A stretch of 64,000 bases of DNA from Saprospiraceae bacterium (GCA_016715985.1 JADJXD010000001.1:3100001-3164000); one strand, 5' to 3'; shown: positions 6,897 through 16,179, counted from the first letter of the stretch. A program made the numbers and translations. The notes: generated by a model not told the origin, from the letters alone.

Positions 6897-8408
6897 TCAG
6901 ATTTTAATAAACTTTTTTGTGAAATCGGGACTTTTTAGGATATAAACTCCCTGAGGTAATCCTTCCAATTGCAAATTGTATTTGTTTTCATTTTCGGGAT
7001 GGATACTCCAGCCCTTCTGAATCAGATTACCCATGAGATCCAAAAGATGGATTGTTTGAAGACTGATATTTTGTCCTTCAATAGTCAGGTTTGAAAAAAC
7101 AGGATTGGGATAAATAACTATATCTGACAGAGGTGTTTTATCTGTCACTGAAACCGATGTCATCCACTCATACGCCCCAATATCAAATCCACCTCCTTGC
7201 GGAACAGATGTCCCCATGTGATCTTCTGCAAAGCTTGTTGGTGTACCTGCATTAATCGCCGGACTATTGACTGACAATCGAAAATCCGCATTTACCACAT
7301 CTGTAAATAATGGATTACTGCCCGCAATTCTATTTGTTTCCATAACAGGCAGATTGGGGGTGGAATTGGCGGGTAAAACAAAATTGTACCAAAGATTATT
7401 GCTGAATACAAAACTCCCGGCATTGGTATTGGGTCCAATATTCACAAAAGTAGAAAGAGAATTGTTAAAATAAATGATGTTATTGACAAAACTATTGTCG
7501 CCACAAGGTAAAAATCTGGCTGGATTTACCGTTTCCTGAAGGATTCTCATCACCCAGTTTTGTGGGGTGATAAAAGTATTATTGACGACATGTACTCTTA
7601 CGCAACCGACAAATGCCACTGGCGCCCAACCGCCTACGAAAACATTGGCATACACATTCAAATCTGCTGCTTCAAAAGGTGCATTTTGCGGTCTGAAAAA
7701 CTCAAGACTTGTACTTCCTCCCAGATTCAAAGCCCTTTGACCACCGTCTTCAAACCAATTTTGAAAAATATCAATATGCTGTGTGCCACCTTTTGCCTGA
7801 ATACAATTGGAGCCTAATTTATCGAACCTGCAACGCAATATTTTACCCTGATGACAACCTACCATATCGATTCCGCTACCTCCATTGGCACCATTTCGAA
7901 ATGTACAACCGACTACGTCAAAGTGATCCACTCCTGACATTTTCAGAAAATCATTATTTCCCTGTGCACCCATATCATAAAAACGACAGTTGATAATCTT
8001 TACATGATGCGTAGGTGTTGCAAATGTCCCGCCATCATCAATATTCATTCCGTTTCCGGTATGTTTTGTAAAACTTAGACCTTCAATATGGATATAAGAT
8101 ACCTGTGAAAAATGCAGGCCCTGACTACCTCCCTGAAAAATGACTGTCTCTGAATTCGTACCCAAAAAATAGATGTATGCATTTGCATTTCCATGGAGAT
8201 TGGAGATCAGATTACTACCTGTATAAATAGATGGAAATATAAGCACTGTATCGCCAGGTTGAGCATTTTGTGCTGCTTGTGCAGGCGAAGAATAACTTTT
8301 CCCGGGGCCTACTTCCAGTGTCGTTGCAAAAGCGGAATGAGAAATCAGAAAACAAAATAAACTCATAATCCCCTTTATTTTTACAGTTGTCCACTTCATT
8401 TGTATCAT
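6897..8408 (-). CDS. Right-handed beta-helix protein with T9SS sorting domain
   Basis: The Met at 8408 is chosen over the longer frame (to 8453) because a TAnnTTTG box lies inside that extension at 8432-8439. The protein has a signal peptide ending SHSAFA. Parallel beta-helix repeats follow from 'GPGKSYSSPAQAAQNAQPGDTVLI' onward, with many 'V..N.F....' rungs, and then 'DIGAYEW'. The end is a type A T9SS C-terminal domain (IYPNPVFSNLTIEG ... LPQGVYILKS). It should pass the outer membrane through the type IX system and be surface-attached or released. Beta-helix proteins of this sort bind or cleave polysaccharides, but no catalytic motif is evident. Confidence 0.85.
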   Translation of the reverse strand: MIQMKWTTVKIKGIMSLFCFLISHSAFATTLEVGPGKSYSSPAQAAQNAQPGDTVLIFPSIYTGSNLISNLHGNANAYIYFLGTNSETVIFQGGSQGLHFSQVSYIHIEGLSFTKHTGNGMNIDDGGTFATPTHHVKIINCRFYDMGAQGNNDFLKMSGVDHFDVVGCTFRNGANGGSGIDMVGCHQGKILRCRFDKLGSNCIQAKGGTQHIDIFQNWFEDGGQRALNLGGSTSLEFFRPQNAPFEAADLNVYANVFVGGWAPVAFVGCVRVHVVNNTFITPQNWVMRILQETVNPARFLPCGDNSFVNNIIYFNNSLSTFVNIGPNTNAGSFVFSNNLWYNFVLPANSTPNLPVMETNRIAGSNPLFTDVVNADFRLSVNSPAINAGTPTSFAEDHMGTSVPQGGGFDIGAYEWMTSVSVTDKTPLSDIVIYPNPVFSNLTIEGQNISLQTIHLLDLMGNLIQKGWSIHPENENKYNLQLEGLPQGVYILKSPDFTKKFIKI

Positions 8409-8431
8409 ATTTAAATATTCAGATAATAATA

Positions 8432-8439
8432 CAAAAGTA
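8432..8439 (-). promoter_or_regulatory. -7 box for the beta-helix gene (TACTTTTG)
   Basis: The minus strand reads TACTTTTG, an exact TAnnTTTG match. Transcription would begin near 8425, giving a leader of about 17 bases to the Met codon at 8408. This decides the start choice. Confidence 0.6.
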
Positions 8440-8522
8440 CGGCTTTTCGGCACATCGAACCATACCTTAATTAAGTGGTTTTGTTATATGGTTTTCAGTC
8501 TGGTAGAGGTACTTAACATAAA

Positions 8523-8972
8523 TTAATTCAGGAATTCATGAATGACATGTTTATAAGTATATGAGTACTTTACTATTTGATCAGACAGGAGATGTATAGT
8601 TCTTTCTTTATGTGTTATAAATCGAATAGTATTTTTATTGATAAGATATGAAGCGTGAACCCTAATAATGAAGTCGTTTTTTATGGTCGTCTGCCAGTAT
8701 TTCAAAGTTTTACTTGTTAAATATTTATCTCCTGAAACAGTATGTATGATTGAATAATTGCTTTCGGATTTTATCATAAGGATATCTGCAACTTGTACCT
8801 TTCTTTGATTACCCTCAAAGTAAAAGAAAATAGATTCTGAAGGTTGACTTCCTTCAGCACTTTTCATTTCTTCTATCTTATCATTAAGCAATCTTACATG
8901 TTCTTCCAATTGAGCGATTTTTTGCATCAGGTGAAAATTATTTTTGCCCCCATCCTGATTAAAGTTATTCAT
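8523..8972 (-). CDS. Stand-alone LytTR-type DNA-binding regulator
   Basis: The 149-residue protein lacks a receiver domain. Residues 15-40 form a short coiled coil (LMQKIAQLEEHVRLLNDKIEEMK). The LytTR domain follows, about 48-147: 'IFFYFEGNQRKVQVADILMIKSESNYSIIHTVSGDKYLTSKTLKYWQTTI', then 'FIRVHASYLINKNTIRFI', typical of the family. LytTR proteins bind direct-repeat DNA and usually control surface or extracellular products. It lies between the beta-helix gene (start 115 bp downstream) and the histidine kinase, all on one strand, and has its own operator-like element upstream (9138-9158). Confidence 0.85.
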   Translation of the reverse strand: MNNFNQDGGKNNFHLMQKIAQLEEHVRLLNDKIEEMKSAEGSQPSESIFFYFEGNQRKVQVADILMIKSESNYSIIHTVSGDKYLTSKTLKYWQTTIKNDFIIRVHASYLINKNTIRFITHKERTIHLLSDQIVKYSYTYKHVIHEFLN

Positions 8973-9110
8973 CTTGTTCTGCTTAAATTGTTGAATAAAA
9001 TAGATACCCTTTTAAATCTAGGGTTCATAAAGATATCTTATTTGAGTATCTTCAGAAAACAATGTGAAACTGATCATATCCACTTATTTATTGAGTAAAT
9101 GATATTTCTG

Positions 9111-9158
9111 CAAAGTTAAAAGGAATAAAATCTATTGTCAATCACATATTGATGTGAG
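9111..9158 (-). promoter_or_regulatory. Promoter with palindromic operator (site 1), upstream of the LytTR gene
   Basis: On the minus strand, positions 9158-9138 carry the 21-bp element whose core is TCACATCAATATGTGA (6-bp inverted arms, 4-base spacer) followed by TTGA. Nineteen bases further is the -7 box TAACTTTG (9118-9111). The same element differs at only one position at 12414-12434 and 49141-49161, each time 18-20 bases from a -7 box. The TTG at its end sits where the Bacteroidota -33 element is expected, so a bound dimer would touch RNA polymerase. Confidence 0.7.
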
Positions 9159-9233
9159 AAAAAATGATATAAAATTTCGAATTTTAATAAGGAGATTTAA
9201 TGTTTTGTAATAAACAAAATTGAAAAACTGTAA

Positions 9234-12200
9234 TTACAATTTTTTCATCTTCAGTTGAACACAGAATCCATTTCTTTGCTCAAAATGAATAGTAGCTCCC
9301 AATTTTTTAGCACGCATCTCCATATTAGCTTTTCCCATTCCTGTAGTGTGACCAGGTTTGTCACTGGGTTTTCCGTTGTCTCTGATGGACAATTCAAATT
9401 CATTATTAAAGTTACCTATTCGCACTTGCACATGATCGGCATTGGAATGTCGGGATACATTTGTGATAGCTTCACTGTAAATTAAAAATAATTGTTGTCT
9501 GATGAACACAGGCAACTCCTTATTTAGAGAAATATCCCCAATCTCAAAATGATACGAAATATCCTTATTTTGGAAAAGATCAGCTGCCTGTTCCTTCATC
9601 CTGTCTACCAACGCACCGAAACTATCTCTTCTACTATCGATACTCCATACCAAATCTCTCATCTTTCCTACTACTGATCGACTAATATGCGCAATATTTT
9701 TTAAACCCGAATCTTTATTTACACCAGTATAAGATTGTAATAATTCACTTTGCATCGCAAGACCTGACAACATAGAACCTACCTCATCATGAAGGTCGCT
9801 GGCTATTTGAGTTCGCATGCGTTCCATCTCAAGCTTTTTCAGCAAATTGTATCTGAATATCAGGTAAATAATACCGGATAAACTCATCAAAATCAGACTA
9901 TAAAACCACCAGGTTTGATAATAAGCACGCAATACAATGATAGGAATAGAAAGTTGATTGGGACTCTCATTGCCATTTGAGTCGGAACCTTTGATATGTA
10001 AAGTGTATTCGCCGTATGGAAGACTGTTATATCTTACAAATGCGTTGTTTCCCAGATAATTCCATTGCTCATCAATGCCTTCCATTTTTACATGATAATT
10101 ATTATTGTTGGTTCTCACATAAGATGGCAAACTCCAATTAAACTGAAACCAATTAACAGACGGCGAAATTATATAACTTTCATTTATCACTGAATTACCA
10201 AATATCGTTTTTTCAGGTATTTTATTTTTTTTATCATACTTTGTAAAACTGAGTAAAATAAGTTCAGGTGTATTTTTTTCCGGAACAATTTGTGCAGGAT
10301 TGATTTTATTGAGACCATTTAATCCGCCAAACCAAAGCATTCCGTTTTTTTGTTTCAAAACGGAAGTGTAGTTAAATTCATTATTGCTGATACCGTCTGT
10401 TCTATTATAGGTTCTGAAAGATTTTTTTGCAGGATTATAACAAACCAAACCGTCATAAGTAGCAAACCATAAATTGCCAAAGTCATCTTCCAAAATACCC
10501 GGTACATTTTCATTGCACAAGCCATCTTCTTTAGTAATACTTTGAATGGAATAATCCTGAGTAAATAACCTGATCTTTTCTGATTTATACCAAAATGGAC
10601 TCGCTTTGATAATATTTACTCCGCCACCAAATGTGCCTATCCATACATTTTCATTTTTATCAATGTTGATTGTTAGAATGTTATTATTATTTAAACCAGG
10701 TTTGGATTCAGTATGAAAGTGATGCAAAATTCTTCCTGAGCGTGAAGTAACAAATATCCCAAAAGATGTTCCAATCCAGATATGACCATCTTTATCTTCT
10801 TTAAAGCAGCTCACTTTAATACCATCATTTTTCATTGCTGAATTGAAAAACCTTTTTTTAGTTTTTAAAACCGGATTATAAATAATGATATTTGTTAGCT
10901 CTGAGCCAAGAATTAGTTCACCATCTTTGAGTAAATTGACAGGATTTTTATTAAATTTTTCTGTTACCGTACTGAAATTTCCCTCCTGAGTAATTTCATA
11001 ATTTTTCATATTTATACTATATAGAAAATCAGTAAGAAAATAACACTTATCTGCGTTTCGGTCGTAAATAAAATGTTTTCCGTTTTCAAGAAGATCATAA
11101 CTTGACTTACCTGAAAAATGTGTTTTAATTTTTTCAGATTTCTCAGTTTTTAAATTAATTTTGTATAAACCCGGAGAACCATTTTCACAATATGCATAGA
11201 TACTTCCGTCATTTGCCTCGAAGATTCCACGCATTTCATTACCCCATTCCTGATTATGCATTACTAAATAATTGTTGATCAGTTGTTCTCCCAATGGCAA
11301 TTGGATGATTCCGTTGTTCGTTCCGATCCAAAGAATTTTGTTTTTGTCTTCAGCCAAAGCATTTATCTGTGTAAAATTGAATTCCTTGCTGATATGATCT
11401 GTAAAATCTGTCACTTCAGCCTGATTATTCACCACCCGATATCGGATGAGTTGCTTTTTTCCGGCAAACCAATGATCCCCTTGCGTATCTTCAATCCCAT
11501 AATATACAGGAGTGCGTAAATTGTCGAGAATAACTATTTTTTCATTTTTCTCCGGAAAAAATTGCCAAACCTGATTGACACTTTTTGGAAATACAAAAAT
11601 CCTGTCACTTTTATCTATAAAAATCGGTGAGCTGAAAAGTCTTGAATCATACCAATCAATTGAGTCCAATTTAAAAATTTCCTGAATTTTACCTTCAAAA
11701 TTGAGTTTAAAAATGCCATCCATTGGAGTACTCCACCAGATGTTATCATAAGAATCGGTGGCTGAACTGTTTAAATTAATTTTCCCTTTACGGGCTTGTG
11801 CCAGATTTTTAAATCCGCTCTTATCATGACTAAAAAGGGTCAATTCAGTTGCTGTTTTTCCTATAAGATATAGTTTTTCATTTTTAGTAGGAATAATATT
11901 AAGTATTTTATAATCAGAATCTAAAGGAATTTTTAATTCATGGGTGGAAAATTTTGTAATATCAAGGTAAAATAATTTTTCATCAGCTATAGCTATTAAC
12001 TTATTCTTTTCATTAAAAATAATTCCTGAAGGAGATATTGCTTCACCCGGAAAATAAATGTCTGCTGACTTTTTTTTATTGAATCGTACAAAACCGGTCC
12101 CATCATATCTCTCCAAGCCTTGCGGACTCCCTATCCAGATCAAACCGGCACTATCAACTGCAATTGATGTTACGTCCCGATATCCCAACCCATTTTCTGT

Positions 12201-12353
12201 CGTTAATGATGATGTTTTAGGCAAACTTTGTGAAATTCCGGAAAAAGACAATACTAGCACAGCAATCAATGGTATGACATACTTATTGATTTTGTTTAAA
12301 ATAGAATATCCGATCACGAGCACCTGATCTGTGTTTTGATAATTTATCCACAA
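9234..12353 (-). CDS. Hybrid beta-propeller sensor histidine kinase (Reg_prop, Y_Y_Y, HisKA_3)
   Basis: The protein of about 1039 residues has a signal sequence (about 20-43, YVIPLIAVLVLSFSGISQS), then a periplasmic sensor of two-component-regulator-propeller repeats ('GLIWIGSPQGLERYDG', 'KILWIGTNNGIIQLPL', 'GHIWIGTSFGIFVTSR', 'ENVWIGTFGGGVNII', 'GMLWFGGLNGLNKINP'). A Y_Y_Y domain, one membrane helix (WWFYSLILMSLSGIIYLIF) and a NarX-type kinase follow. The phospho-acceptor is H855 (DLHDEVGSML); the ATPase has N965 (EAITNVSRHS), DNG and GMGKANM motifs. No ATG is available at the start: the frame opens with TTG at 12353, and nearby GTG codons are alternatives. It is divergent from the NarL-type regulator at 12467, its evident partner. 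The ligand is unknown; many such propellers sense glycans. Confidence 0.9.
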   Translation of the reverse strand: MWINYQNTDQVLVIGYSILNKINKYVIPLIAVLVLSFSGISQSLPKTSSLTTENGLGYRDVTSIAVDSAGLIWIGSPQGLERYDGTGFVRFNKKKSADIYFPGEAISPSGIIFNEKNKLIAIADEKLFYLDITKFSTHELKIPLDSDYKILNIIPTKNEKLYLIGKTATELTLFSHDKSGFKNLAQARKGKINLNSSATDSYDNIWWSTPMDGIFKLNFEGKIQEIFKLDSIDWYDSRLFSSPIFIDKSDRIFVFPKSVNQVWQFFPEKNEKIVILDNLRTPVYYGIEDTQGDHWFAGKKQLIRYRVVNNQAEVTDFTDHISKEFNFTQINALAEDKNKILWIGTNNGIIQLPLGEQLINNYLVMHNQEWGNEMRGIFEANDGSIYAYCENGSPGLYKINLKTEKSEKIKTHFSGKSSYDLLENGKHFIYDRNADKCYFLTDFLYSINMKNYEITQEGNFSTVTEKFNKNPVNLLKDGELILGSELTNIIIYNPVLKTKKRFFNSAMKNDGIKVSCFKEDKDGHIWIGTSFGIFVTSRSGRILHHFHTESKPGLNNNNILTINIDKNENVWIGTFGGGVNIIKASPFWYKSEKIRLFTQDYSIQSITKEDGLCNENVPGILEDDFGNLWFATYDGLVCYNPAKKSFRTYNRTDGISNNEFNYTSVLKQKNGMLWFGGLNGLNKINPAQIVPEKNTPELILLSFTKYDKKNKIPEKTIFGNSVINESYIISPSVNWFQFNWSLPSYVRTNNNNYHVKMEGIDEQWNYLGNNAFVRYNSLPYGEYTLHIKGSDSNGNESPNQLSIPIIVLRAYYQTWWFYSLILMSLSGIIYLIFRYNLLKKLEMERMRTQIASDLHDEVGSMLSGLAMQSELLQSYTGVNKDSGLKNIAHISRSVVGKMRDLVWSIDSRRDSFGALVDRMKEQAADLFQNKDISYHFEIGDISLNKELPVFIRQQLFLIYSEAITNVSRHSNADHVQVRIGNFNNEFELSIRDNGKPSDKPGHTTGMGKANMEMRAKKLGATIHFEQRNGFCVQLKMKKL

Positions 12354-12413
12354 TAATAAAGTAATTCTGAGAGAATAGAAGTAAAGATTTGATTCAAAAT
12401 AAAAATCTTATGA

Positions 12414-12462
12414 CTCACATCAAAATGTGATTGATTGTCATGTGGGATTAATACTATCTTTG
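12414..12462 (+). promoter_or_regulatory. Promoter with palindromic operator (site 2), kinase/regulator divergent region
   Basis: Positions 12414-12434 carry the 21-bp element (core TCACATCAAAATGTGA). After 20 bases comes the -7 box TATCTTTG at 12455-12462. The ATG of the response regulator begins at 12467, where the transcript itself should start, so the mRNA is probably leaderless. The element also lies about 60 bp before the start of the divergent kinase gene, whose own -7 box may be TTATTTTG at 12402-12395. Autoregulation of both genes is plausible. Confidence 0.7.
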
Positions 12463-12466
12463 CATT

Positions 12467-13099
12467 ATGAATATTATTAAAATTGCCATCATAGAGGACG
12501 ATCGGATTGTCATGGAAAGTCTCAAATTATACTTCAGTCAAAAACCTGATGTCCTTTTAATATATTGCTTCCGATCAATAGAAGAGTTTGTTCTTGGTCT
12601 GAACAATAAAGACAATGATACGCCGGATGTAATGCTATTGGACATTCAATTACCCGGTAAAAGCGGCATAGAAGGCATTCCTCTTATTAAGGAAAAATTT
12701 CCTGATTTGAATATCATCATGCTGACCACTTTTGATGACAGCGAAAAGATTTTTAAAGCGCTGAGTGCAGGTGCATGTTCCTATTTGTCCAAACAAAGTA
12801 CCCTCCATACGATCTATGAATGTATAGTTACTGTTTCAAAAGGAGGATCATTTATGTCTCCTGCCATTGCAAGAAAAGTAATTGAATATTTTGAAAAAAA
12901 GCATTCTGAGTTTAATTCCCTTTCATCAAGGCAATCAGAGATCGTGTCTTGTATCGTAGATGGTATGAGTTATAAGATGGTTGCATCCAAACTGGAAATA
13001 TCATTAGATACCGTCCGAACCCACATTATGCAGATATATCGGACATTAAATATCAATAGCAAAGGCCAGCTGATAAAGTGGGCAATGGATAAAAAATAG
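12467..13099 (+). CDS. NarL/LuxR-type response regulator
   Basis: The 210-residue protein has a receiver domain (1-125) with acidic pocket E10-D11-D12, phospho-acceptor D59 (MLLDIQLPG), T87/T88 and K109. A LuxR-type HTH domain follows (about 150-208: LSSRQSEIVSCIVDGMSYKMVASKLEISLDTVRTHIMQIYRTL). The cognate kinase is the divergently transcribed HisKA_3 protein. LuxR-type HTH dimers bind inverted repeats, so this protein is the best candidate for binding the TCACAT...ATGTGA element found in its own promoter, the LytTR promoter and the adhesin-island promoter. Confidence 0.92.
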   Translation: MNIIKIAIIEDDRIVMESLKLYFSQKPDVLLIYCFRSIEEFVLGLNNKDNDTPDVMLLDIQLPGKSGIEGIPLIKEKFPDLNIIMLTTFDDSEKIFKALSAGACSYLSKQSTLHTIYECIVTVSKGGSFMSPAIARKVIEYFEKKHSEFNSLSSRQSEIVSCIVDGMSYKMVASKLEISLDTVRTHIMQIYRTLNINSKGQLIKWAMDKK

Positions 13100-13213
13100 A
13101 ATTCTAATAAAAAAGTGTGACACTTTAATAAGGATTCGTCATAAAAGACGAACCTCGATATTTTGAATGAAAGTTGCACTCTAAATTTGACATAATTATG
13201 TCTTGAGTTAGTT

Positions 13214-13244
13214 TAGCCGGCTTCTGTGGAGCCGGCTATTTTTT
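13214..13244 (+). terminator. Rho-independent terminator
   Basis: Perfect 9-bp arms TAGCCGGCT (13214-13222) and AGCCGGCTA (13230-13238) enclose a 7-base loop and are followed by a T-run. It ends the response regulator transcript. Confidence 0.9.
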
Positions 13245-13274
13245 AAAATAATAGTTTCAATCCACTGTGGGTAT

Positions 13275-13391
13275 AACAAATTGCACTTCTATTAAAATTT
13301 AAATGTAATTGAAATATAACAATATTGCAGCCCGCAACCCTCATTCCCTAAAGGGACGACCTTCCCTCTTTAAAAAAAAGTGCAATTTGTT
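13275..13391 (+). mobile_element. MITE-like element, copy A (117 bp, terminal inverted repeats)
   Basis: The perfect 14-bp terminal inverted repeats AACAAATTGCACTT (13275-13288) and AAGTGCAATTTGTT (13378-13391) bound the element. The interior has CCCGCAACCCTCATTCCC and the palindrome TCCCTAAAGGGA, then GACGACCTTCCC. A reverse-orientation copy of nearly the same length lies at 46164-46279. Sequence outside the repeats (TGTGnGTAn) is also partly inverted, so the true ends may extend about 9 bp. It has no coding capacity, as expected for a non-autonomous element mobilised in trans. Confidence 0.8.
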
Positions 13392-13437
13392 TTACACACC
13401 AATCCACTTTTGCTGTGTGCAGGATTATAAAAAGAAC

Positions 13438-13445
13438 TACTTTTG
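13438..13445 (+). promoter_or_regulatory. -7 box for the PurF-like gene (TACTTTTG)
   Basis: Exact TAnnTTTG match 35 bases before the ATG at 13480. A TTTG at 13409-13412 could be the -33 element, though the 25-base gap is longer than usual. It lies just outside the MITE. Confidence 0.55.
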
Positions 13446-13479
13446 TGCTTTCAAATTTTTAAATATAAAATAAACCTGA

Positions 13480-15372
13480 ATGAGTGAGCAGATAAAGCAC
13501 GAATGCGGCTTGGCCTTAATAAGGCTCCTCAAACCCCTCGAATACTACCACGAAAAATACGGAACTGCACTATATGGACTCCATAAAATGAACCTCCTGC
13601 TCCAAAAGCAGCGAAACAGAGGGCAGGATGGTGCAGGCTTAGTTACTATAAAACTCGACTCTACGCCCGGCACCAGATATATCAGTCGCAGGAGAAGCAA
13701 TAGTCCCCAATATCTGAAGGATCTTTTTGATGGTGTCTTTTCACATTTTTCAGATTGTACGAAGGACCAATTGAATAATCCGGCCTGGCTGAAGGCTAAT
13801 CTGCCATACACCGGCGAATTGATATTAGGCCATTTGAGATACGGAACCCACGGACCGAACACCATTGAGACCGTCCATCCATTCCTGAGGCAAAACAACT
13901 GGATCACCCGTAATCTCGTACTCGCCGGCAATTTCAATCTGACCAATGTAGATGAATTGTTTGGTGAGTTGATTGCTTTTGGCCAATATCCCAAGGAAAA
14001 GTCTGATACCGTCACGGTGATGGAAAAAATTGGCCATTTTCTGGATGATGAAGTGCAGAGACTTTTTTCATGGTTTAAGCCCGAAGGTTATTCCAATCAG
14101 GAAATTAATAAATTGATAGCCGAGCATCTGGATATTCAGAGATTATTGCAAAGATCTGCCCGGAAATTTGATGGTGGATACGTTATGGCCGGCTTGATAG
14201 GCCACGGAGATGCTTTTGTATTAAGAGATCCTTCCGGTATAAGACCTGCTTTTTATTATCATGATGATGAAATAGTGGTAATGGCTTCAGAAAGACCGGC
14301 TATTCAAACCAGCCTGAACATCAAATTTAATGAAGTGAAAGAGCTAAAAAGAGGTCATGCCCTGATTATCAAGAAAAACGGAACAGTAACAGAAGAGTTG
14401 TGTAAGGATCAATTGGAGAGAAATGCCTGTTCATTTGAAAGGATTTATTTCTCACGTGGAACGGACAGAGATATTTATCTGGAACGCAAAAAACTCGGTG
14501 AATTACTGTCTGAAAAAATATTGACGGAAGTTAACTATGACTTTGAGAACACATTGTTTTCTTTCATTCCCAATACCGCAGAAGTCGCATTTTATGGAAT
14601 GATCAAAGGATTGGAGCAAAAGCTGAATGAAGTTAAACAAAAACAAATACTGCAACTCAAAGAAAACGTCACGGAAGAGTCTCTCAATGCTATTCTCAAC
14701 CAAAGCATCAGAGTTGAAAAACTGACGGTCAAGGATGAAAAATTAAGAACATTCATCGCTGATGATCATTCCCGGGGCGAAATGGTGTCGCATGTGTATG
14801 ACGTGACTTATGGAATCGTTAAGAATGAAATAGACACACTCGTGCTGATAGATGATTCAATCGTCAGAGGCACTACACTGAAGGATAGTATAATTGCAAT
14901 TCTGGCTACCCTTCGGCCTAAAAAAATTGTCATTGTTTCGTCTGCACCTCAGATACGCTATCCGGATTGTTATGGTATTGATATGAGTAAGATGAAAGAA
15001 TTTGTCGCTTTCAGAGCATTAGTCGAGTTACTGAAAGAAAATAATATGACGCACCTGATGGACGAAACCTACCAGAACTGTCTGGAAGAAGAAAAGAAAC
15101 CACTTTCTGATATGCAAAATCAGGTACAGGCATTGTATTCAAACTTTACTGACGAACAAATATCTGATAAAATCAGTCAATTGGTCACTCCACCGGGGAT
15201 TTCTCCTGAAGTAAAGGTGATCTTTCAGAATATAGAAGACCTTCATATCGCTTGTCCGAATAATAAAGGTGATTGGTACTTTTCAGGAAATTATCCGACG
15301 CAGGGAGGTGTCAGAGTCGTGAACAGAGCTTTTATCAATTATATTGAAGACAATAACGATCGGGCATATTGA
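13480..15372 (+). CDS. purF: Amidophosphoribosyltransferase (long PurF form)
   Basis: The 630-residue enzyme transfers the glutamine amide to PRPP to give phosphoribosylamine, the first step of purine synthesis. The class-II glutaminase domain starts at C9 (HECGLALIRL), so an 8-residue propeptide would be removed. RNRGQDGAGL and LGHLRYGTHG belong to the glutaminase core, and DPSGIRPAFYY follows. The phosphoribosyltransferase domain has the PRPP loop at about 455-470 (VLIDDSIVRGTTLKDSI). The protein is longer than the usual 470-510 residues, with an inserted region around 365-425 and a C-terminal extension. Bacteroidota often carry this long paralogue beside a standard PurF, so it may be the second copy. 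It is monocistronic. Confidence 0.85.
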   Translation: MSEQIKHECGLALIRLLKPLEYYHEKYGTALYGLHKMNLLLQKQRNRGQDGAGLVTIKLDSTPGTRYISRRRSNSPQYLKDLFDGVFSHFSDCTKDQLNNPAWLKANLPYTGELILGHLRYGTHGPNTIETVHPFLRQNNWITRNLVLAGNFNLTNVDELFGELIAFGQYPKEKSDTVTVMEKIGHFLDDEVQRLFSWFKPEGYSNQEINKLIAEHLDIQRLLQRSARKFDGGYVMAGLIGHGDAFVLRDPSGIRPAFYYHDDEIVVMASERPAIQTSLNIKFNEVKELKRGHALIIKKNGTVTEELCKDQLERNACSFERIYFSRGTDRDIYLERKKLGELLSEKILTEVNYDFENTLFSFIPNTAEVAFYGMIKGLEQKLNEVKQKQILQLKENVTEESLNAILNQSIRVEKLTVKDEKLRTFIADDHSRGEMVSHVYDVTYGIVKNEIDTLVLIDDSIVRGTTLKDSIIAILATLRPKKIVIVSSAPQIRYPDCYGIDMSKMKEFVAFRALVELLKENNMTHLMDETYQNCLEEEKKPLSDMQNQVQALYSNFTDEQISDKISQLVTPPGISPEVKVIFQNIEDLHIACPNNKGDWYFSGNYPTQGGVRVVNRAFINYIEDNNDRAY

Positions 15373-15549
15373 TAATGTATTGCATAATTTGTTATTCTAA
15401 TCTTCAAGTAAATATTTTTAGTCTTTAACCAATTGAAAAAATTATTATTCAGGCAATCTATATAGACTTTTTGTTTTTATTTGATAAAAATTTGCAATAT
15501 GTAAAATAAAAGTCTAATTTTATATCCTGAATTAAATATTTCAGGGGTT

Positions 15550-16179
15550 ATGGGCAGGATAGTCAAAGTTTTACTCTACACATTAGTTATTCTGATAATG
15601 TATTTTTGGATAACAGCCATTATGCGTGCATCCAAAAAATCAAAAGAAGCAGAAAATATTCCCGTTGTATCTCAGGATTCTATAGCTGATATAACTGACG
15701 AAACTGAAATTTATGACGAGTCAGAACGACCCATTTCCAATGATGATATAGTCAATGGAAAAATCCCATATAAAGAAGTTGATAAGACACTGGATGAACT
15801 AACTACCAATAAAAAATCTCCCGAAACCAATTCCAATCCTGTACAAAATACTACACCTGCTTCCAAACCAGCCAGCCAAAATCAGGATGCTAAAAAACCA
15901 GCCATAAAACCGGAAGAACCCAAAGTATATACCGATCAGACAAGTACGGAAGGAGATTATCTGGTCATGGCGGGCAGTTATCTGTTGGAAGAAAATGCTA
16001 ATAAGATGGCTGCAAAACTTCGCAGCCTCGGTTATAGCAATGCCGGAGTTTCTATTTTTAATGCTTCTCAATACTACTCAGTGATCGCAGTCAGACATAC
16101 GACTCAGCAAAAAGCTCAGCTCTCAGTAGATGCTTTGAAAAGGCAAGGTGTGGAATGTTATGTGAAGAAAAAACAATGA
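15550..16179 (+). CDS. SPOR domain membrane protein (FtsN-like)
   Basis: The 209-residue protein has an N-terminal membrane anchor (about 5-25, VKVLLYTLVILIMYFWITAIM) and a long acidic, Pro/Gln/Lys-rich periplasmic linker (30-130). The C-terminal SPOR domain (about 134-207: DYLVMAGSYLLEENANKMAAKLRSLGYSNAGVSIFN...YYSVIAVRHTTQQKAQLSVDALKRQGVECYV) binds denuded septal peptidoglycan in related proteins. A role in cell division or wall remodelling is likely. It is the first gene of a tight three-gene set, with a 10-base gap to the SRAP gene. Confidence 0.85.
   Translation: MGRIVKVLLYTLVILIMYFWITAIMRASKKSKEAENIPVVSQDSIADITDETEIYDESERPISNDDIVNGKIPYKEVDKTLDELTTNKKSPETNSNPVQNTTPASKPASQNQDAKKPAIKPEEPKVYTDQTSTEGDYLVMAGSYLLEENANKMAAKLRSLGYSNAGVSIFNASQYYSVIAVRHTTQQKAQLSVDALKRQGVECYVKKKQ

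Larger units (their letters stand above)
13100..13479. other. Intergenic region with terminator, MITE and purF promoter
   Basis: These 380 bases hold a strong terminator (13214-13244), a 117-bp element with terminal inverted repeats (13275-13391) and a -7 box (13438-13445). No coding frame is credible. Confidence 0.8.
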
